Shown here: positions 35,630 to 47,987 of the stretch, piece after piece
Layout of the letters: each line of letters begins with the position of its first letter
Position numbering within the stretch: the stretch's first letter is position 1
Origin: Chrysomallon squamiferum
Lineage: Eukaryota > Mollusca > Gastropoda > Neomphalida > Peltospiridae
Assembly: GCA_012295275.1 (NCBI GenBank)
Contig: CM022677.1
Location: forward strand, 7,353,894-7,417,893
Length of the DNA: 64,000 nt
Direction of reading: 5' to 3'
Made by a program: the position numbers and the translations under genes
The notes under the pieces: model-generated
What the model saw: only the letters and a program-made list of their open reading frames with translations
Databases searched by the model: none
What the model was told of the DNA's origin: nothing

Positions 35630-37822
35630 CACACACTCACACTATTATCTTAATAGTAGCAATTATAACTATTGCTGATACACACACAGCCAATTGTAAG
35701 AGTAGAAATTATCAATATTGTTGATACATTCAGACATACACACGCACTATTATCAGAGTAGCAGTTGTCAGTATGGCCGATACACTCACAAACATACACA
35801 CACATACTATTATCTCAGAAGTAATTATCCCCCTGACACAGACAATTATCTGAGTAGCAATAGTCACTATTGCTGACACAGTCAAACACACACACCATTA
35901 TCAGAGTAGCAATTACACTACTGTTAACACACACACACTAATATCACTATTACTGATACACACACATACACAGAACCACACACATACACACTTACTATTA
36001 TCTGCATAGAAGTTATCACTAGTTCTGATGCAATTAAAACTTATACGCAGACACTATCAGAGTAGAAATTATCACTATTGCTGATTCTCACACACATACA
36101 CACACTCATAGTATTATTAGTAGTTATCTCTGTTGCGGATATACACACACACTATTATCAGAGTAGCAAATATCATTATTGCTGATACACACACAGCTAC
36201 ATACACACATGCTATTATCAGAGAAGCAATTATCACTATTGCTCATACACTGATAGACACACACACACACACTATTATCTAAGTAGCAATGGTCACTATT
36301 GCAGATACACACACACACATATTATTATCAGAGTAGTAGTTATCTCTATTGCTTATAGACACACAGACACATACACACAAACACACCTGCTATTATCAGA
36401 GAAGCAATTATCACTATTGCTGATACATTCACACATACACATGTACTATTATCAGAGTAGCAATTATCACTATTGCTGATACATGCACTCACAAAATGGC
36501 TGATTTATCGGTCGAAATTATCACTATTGCTGATGCACTTACACAAATACTCACACTTATACTATTATTAGTAGTTAACTGCATTGCTGTTACACACACA
36601 CACATTTTATTATCAGAGTAGCAATTGTCACTATTGTTGATACATTCACACACACACACACCCACACACACACTATTATCACAGTAGCAAATATCATTAT
36701 TGCTAATACACTCACACACTCACACAGACTATTATCAGAGTAGCAATTGTCACTACTGCTGACACACTCACACACACACATACTATTATCAGAGAGGCAG
36801 TTATCAGTATTGCTGATATACACACAATATGAACAGAAAAGCAGTTATAACTATATCTGATATACTCACAAACACACACACATACTATTATCACACTGAC
36901 ACACACACACTATTATCAGACTAGCAGTTATCAGTATTGCTCATACACTCACTCATACATACATATTATCAGTCGCAATTTTCAATATTGCTGACACAGA
37001 CACACACACACACACACATATACTATTATCAGAGTAGCAGTTATCAGTATGGCTGATACACTCACACACATACACACACTATTGCTGTTACACACACATA
37101 CTATTATCTCAGAAGTAATTATCACTATTGGTGATACACTGACAGACAATTATCTGAGTAGCAATAGTCACTACTGCTGATACACACAGACAAATACACA
37201 TTATTATCAGAGTAGTAAACTCTATTGCTAATACACACACAGAAACATACACACAAACACACATGCTATTATCAGAGAAGCAATTACCAATATTGCTGAT
37301 ACACTCATACACATACTAATACTATTATCAGAGAAGCAATTATCACCATTGCTGATACACTCACATGCACATACTATTATCAGAGTAGCAATTATCATTA
37401 TTGCTGATACACTGACACAAACACTGTTACTATTATCAGAAACTATCACTCTTGCTCATACTAACATACATACAAATATGCATACACAAACACATACTAT
37501 TATCAGATTAACACTATTGCTGATACCACTCACACACAGACAGTATTATCAGAGTAGCAGTTATCACTATTGGTGATCACACACAATTACAACAGTAGTT
37601 ACACTGACACACAAACTATTATCAGAGTAGCAATTATGACACACATACTGTTATCAGTTAGCAATTGTAACTATTGCTGATACACACATACACACAAACT
37701 ATCAGAGTAGCAAGTATCACTATTGCCGATACACTCAAACAGATACACACACACACATACACTATTATCAGAGTAGTAATTATCACTTGTGCTGAAACAG
37801 AGACACTATTATGACTATTTCT

Positions 37823-37857
<35 letters not shown>

Positions 37858-37978
37858 TTATCAAAATAGCAGTTATCACTATTAGTGATACACACACACA
37901 CAGACACCATTTTCAGAGTAGCAATTATCACTATTGCCGATACACTCACAAACATACTCACACATATACTATCTCTGT
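35630..37978. repeat. Hairpin minisatellite in CA tracts, about 40 units
   Basis: Units of about 55-65 bp: a core TATTATCAGAGTAGCAATTA followed by TCACTATTGCTGATA, then a (CA)n-rich spacer of variable length. The core is an imperfect inverted repeat: TATCAG...CAAT pairs with ATTGCTGATA, leaving a 5-base AGTAG bulge and a short loop. Cores are well kept while spacers vary. Cys/Val-rich open frames on the minus strand come from the CA tracts and are not genes. Confidence 0.9.
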
Positions 37979-38033
37979 CAATCATCTTTCAATTTCTTCA
38001 AATGGTAGCTCTCAAGTTAACTTTGAATATTCT

Positions 38034-38162
38034 TTATGAAAACAACTTTAAGCTGGAACCTGCTTGTTGTCTATCTGTAAATATCATTGCTCCATATCTT
38101 TTCATTTCTTCTATAATTTGTAATGTAGAAACACACAGAGTTTTTGCAGTGTCCTTAGTCAT
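38034..38162 (-). CDS. Short coding-like frame, unrecognised
   Basis: 43 codons including the stop, beginning MTKDTAKTLCVSTLQIIEEM and continuing KRYGAMIFTDRQQAG. The composition is protein-like and unlike the surrounding repeats. No convincing splice site or family match is visible, and frames on either side are broken. It may be a remnant exon. Confidence 0.2.
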   Translation of the reverse strand: MTKDTAKTLCVSTLQIIEEMKRYGAMIFTDRQQAGSSLKLFS

Positions 38163-38399
38163 TATAGTGGAAGTTTTTTTTCCATAATAATCAAGAATCA
38201 TCCACTGTTAACTATTTGAGAAGAATCAATCAACACTGACATATATTGTCAACAACTTCTCTGTCTGGAAACTTGGTCTATATCAGTAGATATCTCAACT
38301 GTTTGAAGCAACCTTTATAGTCTTCTCCATATTCTTGTAACTTAAGCTGATTCCAGAATAATGTCTTTCCTGTAGATACAATAATAAAATTTAATAGAA

Positions 38400-40090
38400 T
38401 AATAAGTATTTTTCCATTGTGTTTGTAATGTTAGAAAGAAATTATTATAAATAAACATCATCAGTCTTATTATAATAGGGTTTAATAATAACAAATAATT
38501 TAAATATAAATTTAGATCTCTAAAAAAACAGGATCAATACAAACTGTAAATTTAAAATTCTGGTCAACTCAAAAAATGTGATTTTTATAATCTAAATTCA
38601 TAAAGATAAGTGAAAATATTATTGATTAGATCAAAATATTTTAAAGTTAAGCAATACAAACATAACATGAAAATGTAATAATAATAATAATACAAATACC
38701 ACTAATATTTCTCAAAGCTGAAATCTATAAAATTGTGAATTCTCCTCTGAATCTTCAGCACTGACCTGCCTTGTACTGTAAGGGAGAGAGTGAGATCTGA
38801 AATACTTTGTTTTTGACCAAGTGTTTAAAAGAAATACAAAATCTGACATGGACTAGACAGTTTCCACCTGTAAATTGAAAAGAATTCGTTATCAAAAAAT
38901 GTGAGCCTATGAAAAATGTGAGGCATTTTAGTCAAATAACTAATTTTTATCTAATTTTTTTATACCACCTCTAATGCATTGAATATGGAAATAAATATTA
39001 AAATAAAAAATTATAAATGATTTCAAGTACTGTTTTACTGTTTTACTCAGAGCTGTCCGCTATGGAGTTTTAGCAGAGTAACGTGTCCACATTATGGTAA
39101 TATTCATCCACCAGTGAGTGATTAAAAATAAAATAAAAGAAAATAAAAGAAATATTAATCTTATCCTGCAGCGCAGTTTATATGGCAAAATGTTGAATCA
39201 GCAAAAATAATATTTTATATTCGTTTCAAAATCATCACCTTTTCCTGCATTTTTTTGTTGTTTTCAAAAAAAAAAAAAAAAAAAAAAGACATTGTCTTTG
39301 CCTGGAAAGTTGTTTTACATGGTAGACTGTAAAACTGATGACGAAATCGAGACCTCGCATCTGCTTTGAATATGTTTTAGTCCATGTTTACTATCGAATG
39401 ACAAGTTTAAATAAGGACTATTCAACTAGTTGATAATATTATATAAAACCAAGCAGGTATCATATGAATAAACCTTTATTCATTAATTTTTTTATTATTA
39501 TTATTTTAATTATTATTATTACTTGATTACAGCTTTCATCATAAAGAAAGTATTAAACACAATTTTACAATCACATTGCAAGAGTATTTCAAAATTATTA
39601 ATTTTATAACGTACATACAACACTGAAACAGTAAGTTTGATAGGAGATACACAGAAAGTATATAAACTATTAGGACAAAAAATAATAAAAAAAAAATAAT
39701 AAAATAAAATAAAATAAATCCTTAATTTTCCCCTGATTTAAATAATATAAAGAAAAATAATTTTTGTTTTTTTTAATGAAAAATTCTAATTGCCCCTAAT
39801 TACATAATTTTCAATTATATTTACATTGATTACCCCAGCAAACCCTTGAATTCCAGCTGATTTAATTTTAAATTATAGAAATTTACAACAAAATTATTAG
39901 TATTATATGAATGGAACTGTTGTGTGTGTGGCTGTATGTGTTGTGTGTATATTTTGAGAGAGAGAGAGAACTAAAATGCAGTGTATGATACAAAATTCTA
40001 ATGTATGTGCATAAGAAATACATAAGAAAACAAACTCAAATTCACCTGTTCAGTTTTGTTTTTTTCTCTTTTCCAGTGGCAGCAGTACAA
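38400..40090. other. AT-rich sequence, no supported gene
   Basis: A minus-strand stretch at about 38720-38790 (TRQVSAEDSEENSQFYRF after a CTTACAG) could be an exon remnant. Nothing else is protein-like. Downstream exons of the CAMSAP-like copy 2 would be expected here but are not recognisable. Confidence 0.35.
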
Positions 40091-40099
40091 ACTTTATCC

Positions 40100-40177
40100 T
40101 CAGTGCTGGACAGCACCTTCTACTGAAACAACTTCACTAGCCAACATCAGCACATCAATTAGAGCTGTATGTGCATT
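40100..40177 (-). pseudogene. CAMSAP-like exon, copy 2 (AHxALIDVLM)
   Basis: Acceptor TATTGTCAG, phase 0, then NAHTALIDVLMLASEVVSVE-GAVQH and TGA. CAMSAP proteins have SAHMAMVDALMMAYTVEMIS at this place, directly after the exon encoded at 40536-40636. In a working gene the frame should continue, so the stop (or an unrecognised donor at G|GTGCTG) suggests decay. A second copy with a 2-bp deletion is at 45124-45199. Confidence 0.6.
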
Positions 40178-40535
40178 CTGACAATAAAAATAATAAAGTG
40201 TTATAAATAAATATGATATTATTAAAATATAAATTGTACTGGTACCAGTTACTGGATTATTCAGACACAAAGGAGTGTAGGTTATTTTCATATACTTTGT
40301 ATAATCATTATAATTTTTTTTGGATTTTTAACACATGGTTTAACACCTGATTATTTTTTATATACTTTGTATAATCATTATAATGATAATGGTGATAATG
40401 GTAATAATTTAAATAATTATCAAAACAACATCAAACAAATGATTATTATTATTATGCTGTTTTACAATCAGTAAATAATTGTTACTATAAAACTTATTTT
40501 ACTCACTAAGGAATAAAACTAAGATAAGAATTTAC

Positions 40536-40636
40536 AACTTGGAATTGTGCAGTCTGCAGTGTCTGTACAGCTGATTCATCCTTCTCCATAAAGTAAATTT
40601 CCTTTCTAAATAGCACCTGAATAATACTGCAATGAC
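40536..40636 (-). pseudogene. CAMSAP-like exon, copy 2 (GHCSIIQVLF)
   Basis: 101 bp, phase 1 to 0. Reads GHCSIIQVLFRKEIYFMEKD and ESAVQTLQTAQFQV without a stop, and joins in phase to the AHTALIDVLM exon. The donor is GTAAAT, where the paralogue at 2847-2947 has GTAAGT. The likely role of the family is binding microtubule minus ends. Only the region ahead of the CH domain is represented here. Confidence 0.6.
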
Positions 40637-40738
40637 CTATATAAAATATTTAATGTGAATGGTAAATAAAGTTTTTAGAAATTCCAACATGAACATAATA
40701 CCTTTTTTTTTATTGATTATTATCATTCGTGCAATATT

Positions 40739-40753
<15 letters not shown>

Positions 40754-40799
<46 letters not shown>

Positions 40800-40860
40800 A
40801 CACACACACACACAGACCCAAAACACACACACACACACAGACACACAGACACACATACAC
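40754..40860. repeat. (CA)n microsatellite
   Basis: Short CT run then a CA tract with interruptions. Confidence 0.95.
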
Positions 40861-40883
40861 ATATATAAACTAATGAAACATGC

Positions 40884-41010
40884 CCTACCACTGTTGAGAG
40901 GTTTCTAAAAACATTCTAATACAGGCCTGACACATCACTTGACACCAGACTGTTGACTCACATTATCAATAGTCTCTAGCATCCCTTCTCTGGAAAATGA
41001 TTTTTGTGAT
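40884..41010 (-). pseudogene. CAMSAP-like exon remnant preceding the GHCSIIQ exon
   Basis: Homologous to 2536-2721, but the 5' part is missing and the donor is GCATG instead of GTATG. It contains FSREGMLETI in one frame and [15 protein letters not shown] in another, so it is frameshifted. Confidence 0.5.
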
Positions 41011-41112
41011 GATGAAGTAGGGGACAGGGACCTGTGTGCATTGGTCCCACACTGTTGTCTGAATCAGGTAAAGGACTAGCTCGTTCCTTCGAACTGTCAA
41101 TGTGGTGAGACA

Positions 41113-41310
41113 TCACTCATGAACGCTGCCTTCCTGAGTCTCATCTTGTTCTGCTTCAGCTACAGCCTCTGTTTTCTTTATCTTCACATCCAGCTTCATT
41201 CTCAGAGTGGCAAGCTCAACTTCCTGGCTGTTGTCATTGCCACCGTCATGCAGAGCCATTGCAGTCATCTGCCACGTTGTTTTGTTTGCCAGCGCAGACT
41301 GCAGACTTCA
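41113..41310 (-). pseudogene. CAMSAP-like coiled-coil exon, copy D
   Basis: Reads DNSQEVELATLRMKLDVKIK then KTEAVAEAEQDETQEGSVHE and TGA. Charged heptad-like sequence LRMKLDxKIKKTE resembles the LxMxLEEKRRAIEAxKKK coiled coil of CAMSAPs. A second copy at 47988-48215 has the longer form EQQETSELAALRMKLDEK. Both end soon after, at the same place. Confidence 0.45.
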
Positions 41311-41771
41311 ATGGTGCTCTAACCTTTCCTTCTTCTTCCTATCCATGCTGAATGTAAACCATCGTTGTATCCATATTATAGATATTCTAGCAGCACTTGC
41401 ACTCTACACAGTGGTTCTGGTCAATGATTATGTAGCTGGATGAGAAATTTATAAAATGTTTCATTAACATCTGATTTTTCATAGAAAATTCTTTAAATTC
41501 ATTTGGACCATTTTCTCCGTATGTCCTGGAAAACATCCCAAATAAACAAATATTAGTAATGATAAGAAAAAGAAAATGAATAATAATAATAAAGATTAAA
41601 AAAATAATAATAAAAATAAAACATTTTAATAACAAAAAGTAGTACTAATAATAAGAAGATAAAAAAGAAGGAAGTAGAACAAAACAAAACAAAATGTAAA
41701 TTTATTAAAATTGACAATTAAGAAAAAGAATGGAAACAAAGAACAGTTACCACTGAGGATAACAAATTTTT

Positions 41772-41806
<35 letters not shown>

Positions 41807-41859
41807 AATATTATTATAACAAATAAATTTGTATTTATCTTTATTTGTTTTTAGTGTTA

Positions 41860-42084
41860 ACACTGAGCTATACAGGTATTTAGCTTAAATAATGAAACCA
41901 TTTATGGCCCCACCCATTATAACCTTTAATATGTTTTAAAAAATCAATTAAATATGTTTAATAATGTATAGAGCATGAATTTAACATGAATTTAAAAAGA
42001 AAAATCATAAAAAAACTGACAGAAAACAACGTGTGAAACAAAATTAGCATATTTTAAAAATAGTTTTATTAGTTTATTTCAAAA

Positions 42085-42130
<46 letters not shown>

Positions 42131-42270
42131 AATCCTTTGACAGTCGACACATAGTTGTCCTGTGATGTGTGCTACACAAGTCAATTTATTTTAAGACAAC
42201 TTTAATTACTGGTCACACAAAATTTGCCCCCGATATATCATATATGATTGGTATTCATATTTCAGCTTGT
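41860..42270 (+). repeat. Dispersed repeat, direct match to 49740-50260
   Basis: Shares TTATGGCCCCACC/TTAGGGCCCCACC, TATAACCTTTAATATG, TAATGTATAGA, and TTTAATTACTGG(T/C)CAC(A/C)CAAA with 49740-50260. Its end also matches the inner end of segmental copy 1 (2080-2120, inverted). Confidence 0.8.
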
Positions 42271-42492
42271 AAGTAAAGGAAGACATGTATTGATCATTAA
42301 CCTCTGAAGTAAGATTTAAAAACATTCTTCAGAAACTAACTCATCATTTTTTTAACATCCCAGTCACCCAAACAGAACTTTGGTAGCATTTGGTGACTGG
42401 CCATTACAAGCCCTGCATTCATATGTAATGTACATGTGTACTTAAACACATTACTATTATTTATTATTATAAAACATATTGATACCACTTAC

Positions 42493-42587
42493 TTCAGAAG
42501 AGTTCTCCGTTTTATTGACTTCCTCTGACTGGCTAGTAAGAATATCAGAAGAATTTGTCATCTTCAGGTCTTTTTTGTCATAATCGC
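42493..42587 (-). pseudogene. Exon-like segment, probable CAMSAP-like disordered region
   Basis: 95 bp from TTTTGTAG to a perfect GTAAGT donor. Reads DYDKKDLKMTNSSDILTSQS and EEVNKTENSSE. It is acidic, Ser-rich and disordered, open throughout. Its assignment to the CAMSAP-like gene rests only on order and strand. It may instead belong to another gene. Confidence 0.35.
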
Positions 42588-43361
42588 CTACAAAACCAGA
42601 AAGAGATTTAGTTTCAGATTGCACAATTATGTTTGCAAAACAAGATTACTAATTTAGCAATTTTGGAAGTAAAGCTGGATTAGCCACAGTTAACAAACTC
42701 AAAATGGTTTCCAGCTTACAGTTTGTTTTATCTGTATTCACTGAGTACATTTCTCTCTTTTATTTCCTCTTTCATCTTGAACTTCTACAATGATCTAGCA
42801 GACTGTTTTGGCAGGCATCCCAGCTACTAATAATTATTTATGATGAGCCTAAAACTGTGACAGGAATATATCTCATAAATAAAAATTAAAGAAAGACATT
42901 TAGTGCCATATCTAAACAAATTACTTCTGCTAGTTAGATTCTTCAATGGAATGAAGGTCAGATCTATATCTGCTATTAATTTAAATATTTATATAAACAC
43001 ACAGAGAAGTTTTGAATGCCAGTATTTTAAAAAATAAATATATAAAATAAAGTAAATATTAAAAATAAAATATTAATTAAATCTAAATAGATTACAGAGA
43101 TAACAAATATGTCTAAAATAAAGATGAATTTGAATCACATAATTAAACTAAAGAAAAATGTTTCATTCAGAAACACATTAAACAAAATTAATATAGATCA
43201 GTTTTTCTTTATGAACTGATTTCATGCATAACTGAACATCACTCCTTTAGCCATGTGCTTCTTAGCTGAATTTTTGTTAGATGAAACTGTTTTGACTACT
43301 CCTATTACAAATATAAGCTAAAAAGAAATAAAATAATGCTAATGGAAGTATTCTAAGTCAC

Positions 43362-43615
43362 CTGCTGCTCAACTTCCAGGCTTTTGTCTTTACCACACAC
43401 AGTGTTTCTCTTTGCCTGGTTTTAGCATGTTTAAGTTTTTCAAATTTTTTTTCTCCCTGATATTTGATGTTGAGATTGGTGACCTGGTGTAAGACTCTCC
43501 AACTTAAGAATTGTTGACGTGGTCAGCTTTAATGTCCAGGTCACCAAAATTTAGCTCTTCATCAGCAGAACTTTGAATAACTCTTGAGTCAGAGTCACAT
43601 TGGTGGGTGCACTGC
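43362..43615 (-). pseudogene. CAMSAP-like exon C, disordered region, frameshifted
   Basis: Acceptor CAAACTAG, donor CAG|GTGACT. Reads CDSDSRVIQSSADEELNFGD and LDIKADHVNNS to a stop. In other frames it continues KKFEKLKHAKTRQRETL, then GKDKSLEVEQQ at the donor. GKDKSLEVEQQ matches GKDNSQKVEQQ, which precedes the coiled coil in the 48-kb copy and so links the exons. Confidence 0.4.
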
Positions 43616-44393
43616 CTAGTTTGAGTAAATAAATAAATAAATAAATAAATAAAATATTGTAAAAAATATAAAATAAATAAAATACTGCTACTACTACATT
43701 TTAGTGCAATACTACATGCTACTTTTAAAACCATCATTACTATAACTAAAATGTACTCGTTCCTTATTCAACTAGGGTGACTGTTATTGAAATATTACTC
43801 CTATTACTAAAATTTCTATCCATTAATAATAAAAGTGATTTTTTTACTCTCTTCATTATTACTCCTATGCATGTATTTCTTTATACTAATATTATTATAA
43901 TTACTATAACAACAACTATGATTACTGTTACTACTACTATCACTGCTGTTACACTACTCTTCTTGTTACAATTTCTCTAAAAACAATTACTATCAGTACT
44001 GCTACTACTACTACTTCCACCACTACAACCAGTAATTTGACTCTGAACAGTTTTATTAATTAATCACCGCGAGTCTCACAAGACACATTACAAAGCTATG
44101 GAGAAAGCATCGTCAGCTAAAACATCACCAAGATCAAATCTACATCATTACTACAACAAGTAGTATTATTATTACAAGTACTAATGCTGTAACAACTACA
44201 TTACTACAACAACGGCAGTGACTAATACTACTACTATAACAACAACCTCGATAGATGTTCCTGTTTTGCCATATATTCTTTGATGACATTTCTCTCCTGT
44301 GGTGAGCTCACAGAATTAGCTCTTCTTATATACAGAGCAGTTTCTGAAAAACAAGTCGTTTTTTTATTTACCTTTGTAGTTATATATGCATCT

Positions 44394-44395
<2 letters not shown>

Positions 44396-44473
<78 letters not shown>
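44396..44473. repeat. (GA)n microsatellite
   Basis: About 78 bp of pure AG. Confidence 0.98.
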
Positions 44474-44477
<4 letters not shown>

Positions 44478-44627
44478 AAGACATATATTATAAAAAAACA
44501 AAAAAGAAAACCAAACCTAATATTATAATATGAAATATGTTGATTAACTAGTTATTAAGATTCATATATTTTAAAATTACAACCTGATACATTGTTTTAT
44601 TTACAAAAATTGTGTATTAAACCAACC

Positions 44628-44755
44628 ACGAAAATTGAGAGACTGCAGACAATAGAAACTATAGACAACAGCTAAAGTACATCCATCTCCAATGTATTTT
44701 AGTGTGTCTGTCATCACAGGAACAGTGACATTGTGTGAAGGCTGACAGTTCCAGT
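44628..44755 (-). pseudogene. CAMSAP-like CH-domain exon
   Basis: Acceptor TTCTGTTACCAG, donor GTTGGT. Reads DWNCQPSHNVTVPVMTDTLK and YIGDGCTLAVVYSFYCLQSL. The DGCxLAxVxxFYC signature is that of the calponin-homology domain of CAMSAP/Patronin (DGAALLAVIHYYCP in CAMSAP3). It is open and has intact borders. It is called a pseudogene because the neighbouring exons of this copy are broken, but a functional exon cannot be excluded. Confidence 0.5.
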
Positions 44756-44868
44756 CTGGTAACAGAAAAGTTATATATTTTAAAATACTCATAACTTATG
44801 ATGGTCCTTCTTCTTTTGTTTTAAAATGTAGAAACTTACAACAAGTTAATGAAGTCTATAATGAATGG

Positions 44869-44871
<3 letters not shown>

Positions 44872-44955
<84 letters not shown>
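44872..44955. repeat. (GT)n then (GA)n compound microsatellite
   Basis: TG tract of about 45 bp passing into GA tract of about 39 bp. The paralogous site near 39918-39970 has only short tracts. Confidence 0.95.
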
Positions 44956-44960
<5 letters not shown>

Positions 44961-45123
44961 AAATGTTGTGTATGACACAAGATTCTAATGTATGTTACAC
45001 AATGCAACTTCCTACATTAAATTAAATTAAACTTCATTAGGTTTAGAATAATAAGAAAACAAACTCAAATTCACCTGTTCAGTTTTTTTCTCTTTTCCAG
45101 TGGCAGCAGTACAAACTTAATCT

Positions 45124-45199
45124 TCAGTGCTGGACAGCACCTTCTACTGAAACACCTTCACTAGCCAATATCAGCATCAATTAGAGCTGTATGTGCATT
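45124..45199 (-). pseudogene. CAMSAP-like AHTALID exon, copy 1
   Basis: Same acceptor and first eight codons (NAHTALID) as 40100-40177. A 2-bp deletion then shifts the frame to a quick stop. Confidence 0.6.
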
Positions 45200-45514
45200 C
45201 TGAAAAAAATACAAAATAAAATAATAAAAATAATAAACTTATAAATAAATAGTTAATGTTTCTGTTATTATTAAAATTTAAATCGTACAGGTACGATTTA
45301 CTGGATTATTCAACCACAAAGGGGTGTGGGATATTTTTGATATACTTTGTATAATCATTATAATGATAATGATGATAATGGTAATAATTTAAATAATTAA
45401 CAAAACAATTGCTACTAAATGATTATTATTATGCTGTTTTACAATCAGTAAAGATTTGTTACTATAAAACTTATTTTATTTGCTAAGAAATAAAAATAAG
45501 ATAAAAAAACTTAC

Positions 45515-45717
45515 TACTTGGAATTGTGAGGTCTGCAGTGTCTGAGAGGTTTCTGAAAACATTCTAACACAGGCCTGACACATCACTTGACACCAGAATA
45601 TTGATTTATCTTATTATTAGTCTCTTGTATCCCTTATCTGGAAAATGGCCTGGATTTGTGTGATGCTGATGCAGGCGTCTTTACATTTCATGATGCACTG
45701 GCACAGATGAGAACAGC
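45515..45717 (-). pseudogene. Two CAMSAP-like exons fused by deletion
   Basis: Starts at the same TTTGTTAG acceptor as 2536 and ends at the same GTAAGT donor as 2947. The intron and most of the second exon are missing: AACCTCTCA joins directly to GACACTGCAG. Multiple frame changes. It lies about 90 bp after the hAT-like pseudogene end, as in the 2.5-kb copy. Confidence 0.6.
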
Positions 45718-45804
45718 CTAACAAAACAAATCAGGAAAATATTTTTATGAAACTTAGGGAACCACTAAGCAGTTGCCAGTGGGTTGATTTTTTTTTTTTA
45801 AATC

Positions 45805-47615
45805 AGAGTTTTTGGTTTGTTTAGCAGCTCTGTGCTCCAAGGCTGTTTTACCACCTACACTTCTGTTCACTGGTTTTGCCTTATGATTCAACTTGAGCCT
45901 TTTGGCTTTCTGTTCAATCTCCAGCTTAGCTTGTTCAAGTTTTTTCTGGCAATAGTAGTTTTAGTGTAAACCATACTCTGGTCTACAGGAGTTCTGAGAA
46001 TGTCATCGCGATGGAATGCCTGGATGGAGGTGGTATGCTTGGCAGAAAGATCATATCGGACACTCTGCATTGCAGAGTAGGTGGCCATTTCTAAAATTTG
46101 ACTTCTTTTTGACAATGTCATTCATCTGACTGAACGATTGTTCAATATGCTTAGACTTAGCCAATATGGGATACCTCCCAAATATTTTAACTGAACAACT
46201 TTCCATCAACTTCTGCTGGTGGTAGGTCTTGATCTACTTGCAAATGAGATGCCGTCAACAGATAAGTGTCATATTCTTTGTTTTGTAACACAGTGGGCAT
46301 GAAGTCCTTCAATTTTGTCAATGCACCACATGCCATGGATTGTCCCTGAATTTTGGGATCTAGGGCTGACACACACAGAAGCAACACATTTTCCAAGGGG
46401 AGCTTCTGCTGCATGTATTTAGAGGAGACTAAATGCTTTCTTCCCTGTTTTCATTAATTCAACTGCCTCCTTTCTTTGGATAGGTTTCTTCTTCATTGCA
46501 TCAACAATGGACTGTGTGGCTGATCCAATGAATATGGACTGGATGGGAAGGTGATTTGCCTCATCTTCTGCATCAATTCTCTTCAACTGTTTGAAATTAG
46601 TATCTCTGAGGACCTCCTGCTTCAGGAAACATGCTAAGAAGTGATGGAAGAGGTCAACCATCTCATCATGTAACCTATATATAATCGGTTGCTTTAGTTC
46701 AAACATGAGGAGCAAAGTTTTGAATATGGTCAGTAGGGCTGAGTGTAAACGTTTGTTCATATTTATAGAGTGTCCTGGTCACTATCCTCTCCTTGTGGCT
46801 GTTTCCATCCTGTGTCAGGTTCTTCTGGTTCATATTGTTTCTGGGCATTCACAACTGTCATGTCTTCAGACTTGAAGTGTTTGACTACAGCCTCTTGCTG
46901 TGACTCAGAGAAGTAGCTAACTAATGTAGAGAGCACTGTTTTGTTGTTGTCCATGTTCATCAAAAAGAAACTTTGTTTAAAGTCATTCAGTAGCCTCTTC
47001 TGAGACAAAGAACCAAGTCCTACTCATCTTATAAGAAGCAGTGCTGCAATGCATACATGATACGGCATCCATTGCCTTTTTATCTCTAGCAATTTCTTTA
47101 GCATATTCTATCATTTTGGGGACCATGCTCAGTGGCAGGGAATTCTGAGTAAATGACAACATAAAGGCCTCCAGGTGAGTTTTCCAATCAGTTACACTGA
47201 CCAAAGGTGCAGGCCTTGGCAGCACAGGATTTGAAACTGCCTTACCACTGCCACAGTTTTGGGGAGCACCATATGGAATTGCAGCTGTTTCCTGCCAAAC
47301 ACGAATGTCAATGTCCATATCACCATTTTCCATTGCCTGTGTCAATGTGGAATGTGAGGAGTGTGCTGCCTGGCATTCCAAATGTCAATATACTTCATTT
47401 CTTTGTGTGTGCTTTTAGGTCGGCTTTGCCTCTACTCGAATATTTTAGCTTGGCATTGCACCACACACAAATTACAAAACCCAGCTCGTCAATCTTTCTG
47501 AAATACTTAATAAATCACGGGTTTCATCCTTTTCTTCCAACCACGTCCACTGAAACTTATTCTTCACATCCCTCTCCAAAGCATTCAGGTCAGCAGTTCA
47601 GTCAGTTATTTTGTA
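45805..47615 (-). pseudogene. Decayed hAT-like transposase with BED-type finger
   Basis: Fragments in several frames run along the minus strand in protein order. A BED/C2H2-like finger (ICVWCNAKLKYSSRGKADLK-AH, about 47440) comes first, then WKTHLEAFMLSFTQNSLPLS and ASYKM (about 47080-47200), FFLMNMDNNK and TVLSTLVSYFSESQQEAVVK-HFKSED (46830-46970), and PIIYRLHDEMVDLFHHFLAC (46660). LPLENVLLLCVSALDPKIQG (46350) and a C-terminal TYSAMQSVRYDLSAKHTT with RTPVDQS (45990-46080) follow. The order and motifs fit BED-finger hAT-like transposases common in invertebrates. Frameshifts occur at about 47010, 46765, 46415, 46140 and 45950, and the middle catalytic part after HFKSED is missing. Not functional. 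Confidence 0.75.
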
Positions 47616-47987
47616 TGACATCATAAATTGTCTATTCACACTGGAATTTCAATAACAAAAACACGAAGCCGCCATTCATGCATGCAAGCCATTGTTCACA
47701 CTGTGCACAGATCCTGCACACTTACCTCTCACAAGGTAAGTTAAAACATGGCTGCAGCCACGCATTGCCACGAGCACTGCCATGTTGGTTCAATGACTGA
47801 ATTGGTGGTTTGTGCAAAAACTGGAACGGTCCCAAATATCCGGAAAAAAATGTAGCAAATCAAAAATCCAGAATGCCGGATAAATCCGGAAAATTCTCAT
47901 CTATGAGACAGTTCACATTCAGTTGTCTGAATTCTGAATCAGGTAAAGGACTAGCTTGATCCTTCTAATTGTCAATGTGGCGAGACA

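Noticed and set aside
35630-37978. CRISPR-like regular spacing of repeat cores
   Set aside because: Spacers are CA-rich and not unique, cores diverge, there are no cas genes, and the DNA is eukaryotic.
47207-47626. 139-codon plus-strand open frame
   Set aside because: It is the antisense of the hAT-like pseudogene N-terminal region, which has recognisable finger and domain motifs on the minus strand.
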